Below are positions 59,501 to 64,000 of a stretch of DNA of 64,000 bases, in pieces. Each line of letters starts with the position of its first letter. The first letter of the stretch is position 1. The notes beneath the pieces were generated by a model. That model ran no database searches and was not told the DNA's origin. It saw only the letters and a program-made list of their open reading frames with translations. The stretch comes from Rotaria socialis (lineage: Eukaryota > Rotifera > Eurotatoria > Philodinida > Philodinidae), in contig CAJNYU010001127.1 of the NCBI GenBank assembly GCA_905331475.1, positions 496,001 through 560,000 on the forward strand, written 5' to 3'. A program made the position numbers and the translations under genes.

Positions 59501-61648
59501 TTATTCTGGTTCCGTTTTATGAGTAGCATGCCGTTCATTTAATGTTATGACGTTCCCATCAGTATAGACTTGTTGATAGAATCTTGAACGTGTTCGTTTA
59601 AGTCGACGATCGATTAACTTCAATGTTATTAATAAAATTGTTATAAATACAATTAACATAAAAAATGTTCTAAAAAATGACGAATGTGACGCAGCAAAAG
59701 ATCTTTGTCTATCCATATTATCATCGCCGCAATTTAAATCAACCAAGGCTAGATCACAATCAATACGTAATGATTTTTGTAATGGTTCATAAAAGTCGAC
59801 TAGTGGCGGCGGTGGAGTTTTAAACCAATTTACAAATGATTTCAATGTACAATCACATTTGAGATGTTCATTTAAATAGAAATCGACGCTTAATAAATGA
59901 TAATAATCATCTAGATGAACACCAGCATCGATTCGTTCAATGGACATATTTTGTAATGAAAGATGAGTTAAATATTGATGCCAAGGATAAAATACATTCC
60001 AATTAAGTGTACGATGTTCGCTCAATAGACGATTATTATTAAGAATTAATGTATGAATATCTGATAGATTATGAAGATAAATAAGATATTCAAATGAATC
60101 AAGTTTAATCGATGTTAAATCAAGATACTGTAATACTGGCAGATCAATATTAATGGCTGCTTCTTTGAATGATAATCTTGAATTATTAGCTAGTTGAAGT
60201 TTATAAGTCGTTCGACCGTGTAACTCTATTGATTCAAGTCTATTTTCTGATAAATCAATTGTATGTGGTGATTCATTATTCCAATTGATTTTAATAAATT
60301 CCATTTCATTTGATGACATATTTAATAAACTCATGAGAGATAAATCATACATACCATTACGATAATGGATTTGATTTATATCAATGATTTTCAAACGATT
60401 GAAACTTAGATCTAACGTATAAAATGTAAGATATTTAAGAAAATCAATTGTTTCTAAATGATTATGACTCAAATCGATTACGTCGATATGTAAAAATTTT
60501 AAGTTTGTATGAAAGAATTCAACAGAAAAGTCATTTAATGCTGTATGAGATATTATTAAACGTTGTAGATGAGTATAGTTCGACATAAGACGTAACATGA
60601 ATCGATTTAAATAAATATTATCACTAAAATCAATGTGTGCTAAACGATCATAAACATTTAAATAAATATATTCAATATCATTATTAGATCGAGCTTGAAT
60701 GCTTTCAAGATTTGTACTAAATAAGAGATCATTGGTTGAAATTGAAGCAACTAAATTTTGATCATTTAATATTAAATTTTTAATACATTTTATATATTGA
60801 TTGAATAATTTTATTGAAATAGTATTTGTTCGTGTTAAATCAATCGTTAATTGATTTTTATTTAATTGTGAACAATTCGATAGAAATACTTCGTATTCCC
60901 ATGTAGGAATATCTCGACATTGTTGACAGATAAGTGTTTGCAAATTTGGTAGTAATGTTATACTAAATAATTGTTTAATATTTGTAGCGGATAAATCCAG
61001 AGTGATAAGAGATGGATAGTCGCTGAGTTTGTTTACTATTGATTCTAGTGGATTATATGATAAAATTAATGTTTCAAGAGTAGCTAAACAATTTCCCTTT
61101 AAATTATTTATAGATGTAAGTTGATTGTGCGATAAATTGAGATAGCTGAGCTTCGGATAAAACTGACGATCGAATATAAGTTTTCGTTTATTAGTAAGTT
61201 GATTGTACGATAAATCTAGTTTAATTAACTGAGGAAAATATGATCCATTTAATTGTGACCATTGTACACCTTGTTGATCGCGAATATTCAATGTTTGAAG
61301 AACTCGGAAAAAGAGTCCACCTTCGAATACAAAATTCGATCCAGCTACCGACGAAGTAAATGTATTATTGATTAATGTTAAATTTTCAATATATGAACCC
61401 ACTTGAACTAATAAATCACGTAGAGATAACTGAAAATATGAATCACGAATTCCAACATGGTGATTTTGAAGTGTATATGCTAAATCATTGAATAATGGTA
61501 TAGAATGAGTAAATGTCGTGTTCCAACAAAAGAATAATGCAGTTCGATCATAGATACAGTGTGATGGTATTTCGTTCCAAAACGACGATTGAGCTTCTTT
61601 AATAAATAGTATCACGAAAAAGATGAAAGTTTGTTTACTAGCGTACAT
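59501..61648 (-). CDS. Leucine-rich-repeat transmembrane receptor-like protein
   Basis: A single exon of 715 residues. The first in-frame ATG is at 61648 (MYASKQTFIFFVILFIKEAQ), which begins a good signal peptide. Residues about 30-610 are an array of about 20 leucine-rich repeats, for example LIKLDLSYNQLTN, LSYLNLSHNQLTSINNL, LETLILSYNPL and HTLILNNNRLL, with an LRR C-cap (HLKCDCTLKSFVNWF, then CDLALVDLNCGDD). One membrane helix (FFMLIVFITILLITLKLI) follows, and then a short basic tail of about 35 residues without a TIR or kinase domain. Many N-x-S/T sites suggest glycosylation. The layout suits an adhesion or recognition receptor; the ligand is unknown. It is divergent to the next gene, 718 bp away. 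Confidence 0.88.
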   Translation of the reverse strand: MYASKQTFIFFVILFIKEAQSSFWNEIPSHCIYDRTALFFCWNTTFTHSIPLFNDLAYTLQNHHVGIRDSYFQLSLRDLLVQVGSYIENLTLINNTFTSSVAGSNFVFEGGLFFRVLQTLNIRDQQGVQWSQLNGSYFPQLIKLDLSYNQLTNKRKLIFDRQFYPKLSYLNLSHNQLTSINNLKGNCLATLETLILSYNPLESIVNKLSDYPSLITLDLSATNIKQLFSITLLPNLQTLICQQCRDIPTWEYEVFLSNCSQLNKNQLTIDLTRTNTISIKLFNQYIKCIKNLILNDQNLVASISTNDLLFSTNLESIQARSNNDIEYIYLNVYDRLAHIDFSDNIYLNRFMLRLMSNYTHLQRLIISHTALNDFSVEFFHTNLKFLHIDVIDLSHNHLETIDFLKYLTFYTLDLSFNRLKIIDINQIHYRNGMYDLSLMSLLNMSSNEMEFIKINWNNESPHTIDLSENRLESIELHGRTTYKLQLANNSRLSFKEAAINIDLPVLQYLDLTSIKLDSFEYLIYLHNLSDIHTLILNNNRLLSEHRTLNWNVFYPWHQYLTHLSLQNMSIERIDAGVHLDDYYHLLSVDFYLNEHLKCDCTLKSFVNWFKTPPPPLVDFYEPLQKSLRIDCDLALVDLNCGDDNMDRQRSFAASHSSFFRTFFMLIVFITILLITLKLIDRRLKRTRSRFYQQVYTDGNVITLNERHATHKTEPE

Positions 61649-62366
61649 TCTACTGTACGCACATGAAAGAAGAAACAAAAATCAACAGAATATACTCTCA
61701 TAAAGAGCAGCTCAAGATTTTTTTGTCTTTCCTTTTCTATCTCTCTTTCTTTTTCTCAGTAAGATCCTTTTTTCCTGGCAACGAAAAAAAAAATAATAAT
61801 ACAAGAGAGACAAAATCAAAACGCACACGAAAAAAACCTCTTTCTTTATGCAATGAATAACCAAATGTCGACGTAATGTAGCCCTATGCCGTTCAAGGCT
61901 ATTTTGCCCTTCTTTTTCATTTTCCTTCTCGTTCTTATTTCAATAAGAAAAAAAGCATAAATTATTGGACAATTTGAATGACGAGCGAACAACGTATTAT
62001 CACCATAAAATAATAGAAATAAAAAGGCTTCATTTTAAAAATAGCACATACATACATATCGAAGTGTATCAATATTAACTGAACAACCGAATCTAACAGA
62101 GAAAGGTCAAACAGAATCAATGGTCGGCGTCCTCGTTTTTCTTTTTTTTGCTTTATATCACTAATTGCATAACGGAAAAAAAGTTGATCTAGAAAAAACA
62201 AGTCCGCTTTTTAATATGTCAGAATTATATAAATTAGAAACGAACAAATCTCTACTTACTATTGTTCGGATAAAACAACATAAATAACACGCGAACTAAA
62301 AACAAGTAGATATAAATACACCTAACAACAAAACAAGTCAGCTTCATTAATATTCTTAAGCATTTC
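61649..62366. promoter_or_regulatory. Divergent promoter region, 718 bp
   Basis: It lies between two start codons pointing apart and so should contain both promoters. It has T/C-rich tracts (61716-61760) and A-runs; no specific site can be named. Confidence 0.4.
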
Positions 62367-63488
62367 ATGGCAACATCAAACAATTCATTCCGTCGTCCAG
62401 CATCTGCATCGACTGTTGCAACAAACTGGTCTCAAAATACATCAGTATCCGTTGGACATAATGTTTCTAATAGGCATATACCTATCATCAAAGGTGATGT
62501 CAATTTTGTCAATGCAAGTAGTACTGCAGAGCCTGATTCTGACGATGCTGTTCCATCACATTATATAAAAGAAGTATTGGCTCATCTGTCTCAATCACCA
62601 ATCGATTCAATCGATAATGAAGATGCACTTGAAGTCATCTATGATCTATTCTATATGCATTCACCCTTGAATCAAGATGATTCCCGCATAGCACGTTTAC
62701 TCATCGAAAGTGATTATTGTCGTAAAGTTCATCAATTTCTGATTGAATTTATGAAAAATGGAATCTACAGTAATCCATCAATACGTCGTTCAACACAATT
62801 TATTCTCTATACACTATGGAATTTTAGTGGTACATGCATAGAATTTCGAGTTCATTTATCAACTCTTCAATATTTTGTTCAATTTTTATTAATAAATTTT
62901 TTAGAATATTTAAAAAATTTAAAATCCGAACCACTTTATACATCGCTGACAGAGAATTTAATTCAAGCAATCATAAGTATTATGCATAATTTAACAATCA
63001 ATGTCAATCATTTGAATGAAGAACAAACATTTCATATTATTGAACAACTTCTCGTTGAACAAAAACCAAATAAAACGAATGAACGTTATCGTATAACGCT
63101 GCTTCTTTGTTTAATTAATCTTAATGCTCAACAAGTTTATGAAAATTACAACACGTATCAAACAACGTTTAAAACGCTTTTTCATTTTCTAAAAAAAATT
63201 GTTCAACATGAAATTCTTATGATACGAACAGGTTTATCAGCATGGGTTTTAGCATCTGCTATTAATAAGATGCCAATCGATGTTGTACTTATGGACGGTA
63301 ATCGTCTTTATTCATTCATGATTTTATTTAAACGTGGAATGCGAGAAGAAAAATTACAAGCTTGCATAACATTAAATCGTTGTATTCAAAATTCAACACA
63401 TGCAAAGCAAATTATAGAAAAAGATATTGCATGCTGGAATTCATTCCAACAGTTTAAAGTTTTTCTTCAAGAAGAACAAAACAGTTAA
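62367..63488 (+). CDS. Armadillo-like helical protein, family not recognised
   Basis: A single exon of 373 residues starts at ATG 62367. The first 60 residues are Ser/Asn-rich and probably disordered. From about residue 65 the sequence is a run of amphipathic helices with a leucine pattern like armadillo/HEAT repeats (YIKEVLAHLSQSPID, RIARLLIESDYCRKVHQFL, LTENLIQAIISIMHNLTIN, ITLLLCLINLNAQQVYENY). It could be an adaptor, but I cannot name the family. The stop codon (63486-63488) directly abuts the stop of the gene on the other strand. Confidence 0.8.
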   Translation: MATSNNSFRRPASASTVATNWSQNTSVSVGHNVSNRHIPIIKGDVNFVNASSTAEPDSDDAVPSHYIKEVLAHLSQSPIDSIDNEDALEVIYDLFYMHSPLNQDDSRIARLLIESDYCRKVHQFLIEFMKNGIYSNPSIRRSTQFILYTLWNFSGTCIEFRVHLSTLQYFVQFLLINFLEYLKNLKSEPLYTSLTENLIQAIISIMHNLTINVNHLNEEQTFHIIEQLLVEQKPNKTNERYRITLLLCLINLNAQQVYENYNTYQTTFKTLFHFLKKIVQHEILMIRTGLSAWVLASAINKMPIDVVLMDGNRLYSFMILFKRGMREEKLQACITLNRCIQNSTHAKQIIEKDIACWNSFQQFKVFLQEEQNS

Positions 63489-64000
63489 TTAAGTGTCGCT
63501 ATACATTGATGAATTATACGTATCCTCATCGGATATAGTACTTAACGGATGACGTACATGATTGTAAATCGTATCGCTTGATGTTGTTGTTCGAATATCA
63601 TTTGTACTACTATTATGACTTTCTGTTCTTAAACGATTTTGATCACTAGTCGGCAATGGTGATGATCTCGATAAATTTTCTTCGTTCTCATAAGCAAGAA
63701 AGCTTAGTCGTTGGTCGGGATTAAAGAGAAAAAGTAGATCACCATTTTGTACACCATAAGAGGCTAGTGTTCGCTGATGTTTTATACGTTGATCACCAAC
63801 TTCTAGGACAAGTTGATTTGTAGGTAATTGTAACTGTTCACGTTCAGCTATACGACGTATCAATGTTTCACATGAATCTCGAAGGTAATTGCCAATGGGC
63901 ATTTCAATTGTTAAACGTTTTACTTGAGAGTTTGTTGTAGTTATTTTACGTACGGCGATATAAAATTGTACTAATTTACCACTAGAAATGCCCGACGAAA
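63489..64000 (-). CDS. Ubiquitin-like-domain protein, C-terminal part (cut by window end)
   Basis: The minus-strand frame is open from the window end to TAA at 63489-63491, about 170 codons. VKRLTIEMPIGNYLRDSCET, then LIRRIAEREQLQLPTNQLVL and EVGDQRIKHQRTLASYGVQN-GDLLFLF form a ubiquitin-like fold: two first strands, a helix and the final loops, close to the end of the seen part. About 55 polar Ser/Thr-rich residues follow and end in MYSDT. There is no C-terminal Gly-Gly, so it is a built-in domain rather than a conjugated tag. The N-terminal part lies outside the window; a TTTCTAG acceptor near 63988 could mark an exon start. Function is unknown. Confidence 0.7.
   Translation of the reverse strand, partial: SSGISSGKLVQFYIAVRKITTTNSQVKRLTIEMPIGNYLRDSCETLIRRIAEREQLQLPTNQLVLEVGDQRIKHQRTLASYGVQNGDLLFLFNPDQRLSFLAYENEENLSRSSPLPTSDQNRLRTESHNSSTNDIRTTTSSDTIYNHVRHPLSTISDEDTYNSSMYSDT

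Overview
The window looks like AT-rich, intron-bearing animal DNA, most likely from a bdelloid rotifer. The grounds are: introns of about 50-70 bp with GT/AG ends; animal developmental genes (two Islet LIM-homeodomain genes, bHLH factors) and cell-cycle genes (FBXW7, CDC34/UBE2R, KMT5A); protein types I recognise as common in bdelloids (F-box/LRR proteins, an ADP-ribosyltransferase joined to MORN repeats, a ubiquitin-like protein with cysteine pairs); and a Penelope-like retroelement relic. The species call is inference from family recognition, with no database search.

Region 1 (1-11.4 kb) is an accessory, transposon-rich block with no intact gene that I can support. It holds a broken ADP-ribosyltransferase/MORN gene and a second, shorter relic of the same gene 9 kb away, a decayed Penelope-like element on the minus strand, a broken multi-pass membrane-protein gene, and several foldback or MITE-like inverted-repeat elements with readable target-site duplications (TA, 8, 9 and 10 bp).

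Region 2 (11.4-25 kb) is gene-rich: a ubiquitin-like/cysteine-pair protein, a two-exon F-box/LRR protein, a secreted EGF-repeat protein built from tandemly duplicated 141-nt exons (interrupted by an assembly gap), a five-exon Arg/Gln/Asn-rich protein, a head-to-head pair of paralogous small secreted proteins, and two neighbouring bHLH genes. Region 3 (25-29.7 kb) is non-coding and contains a strikingly CpG-rich inverted-repeat element set between two related GC-rich repeats.

Region 4 (29.7-37.3 kb) holds three minus-strand cell-cycle genes: KMT5A (H4K20 methyltransferase), CDC34/UBE2R (the E2 for SCF ligases) and FBXW7 (an SCF substrate receptor). CDC34 and FBXW7 are only 205 bp apart. Region 5 (42.2-48.3 kb) is a tandem pair of Islet-type LIM-homeodomain genes with long non-coding flanks. 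Region 6 (52.8-64 kb) has a 687-bp foldback element, an ABHD1/3-type hydrolase, a single-pass membrane protein, a secreted-then-anchored LRR receptor-like protein, and two convergent genes whose stop codons abut with no base between them.

Exon limits were placed by hand from GT/AG signals, reading-frame phase and protein-family fit. All percentages and counts are hand estimates.
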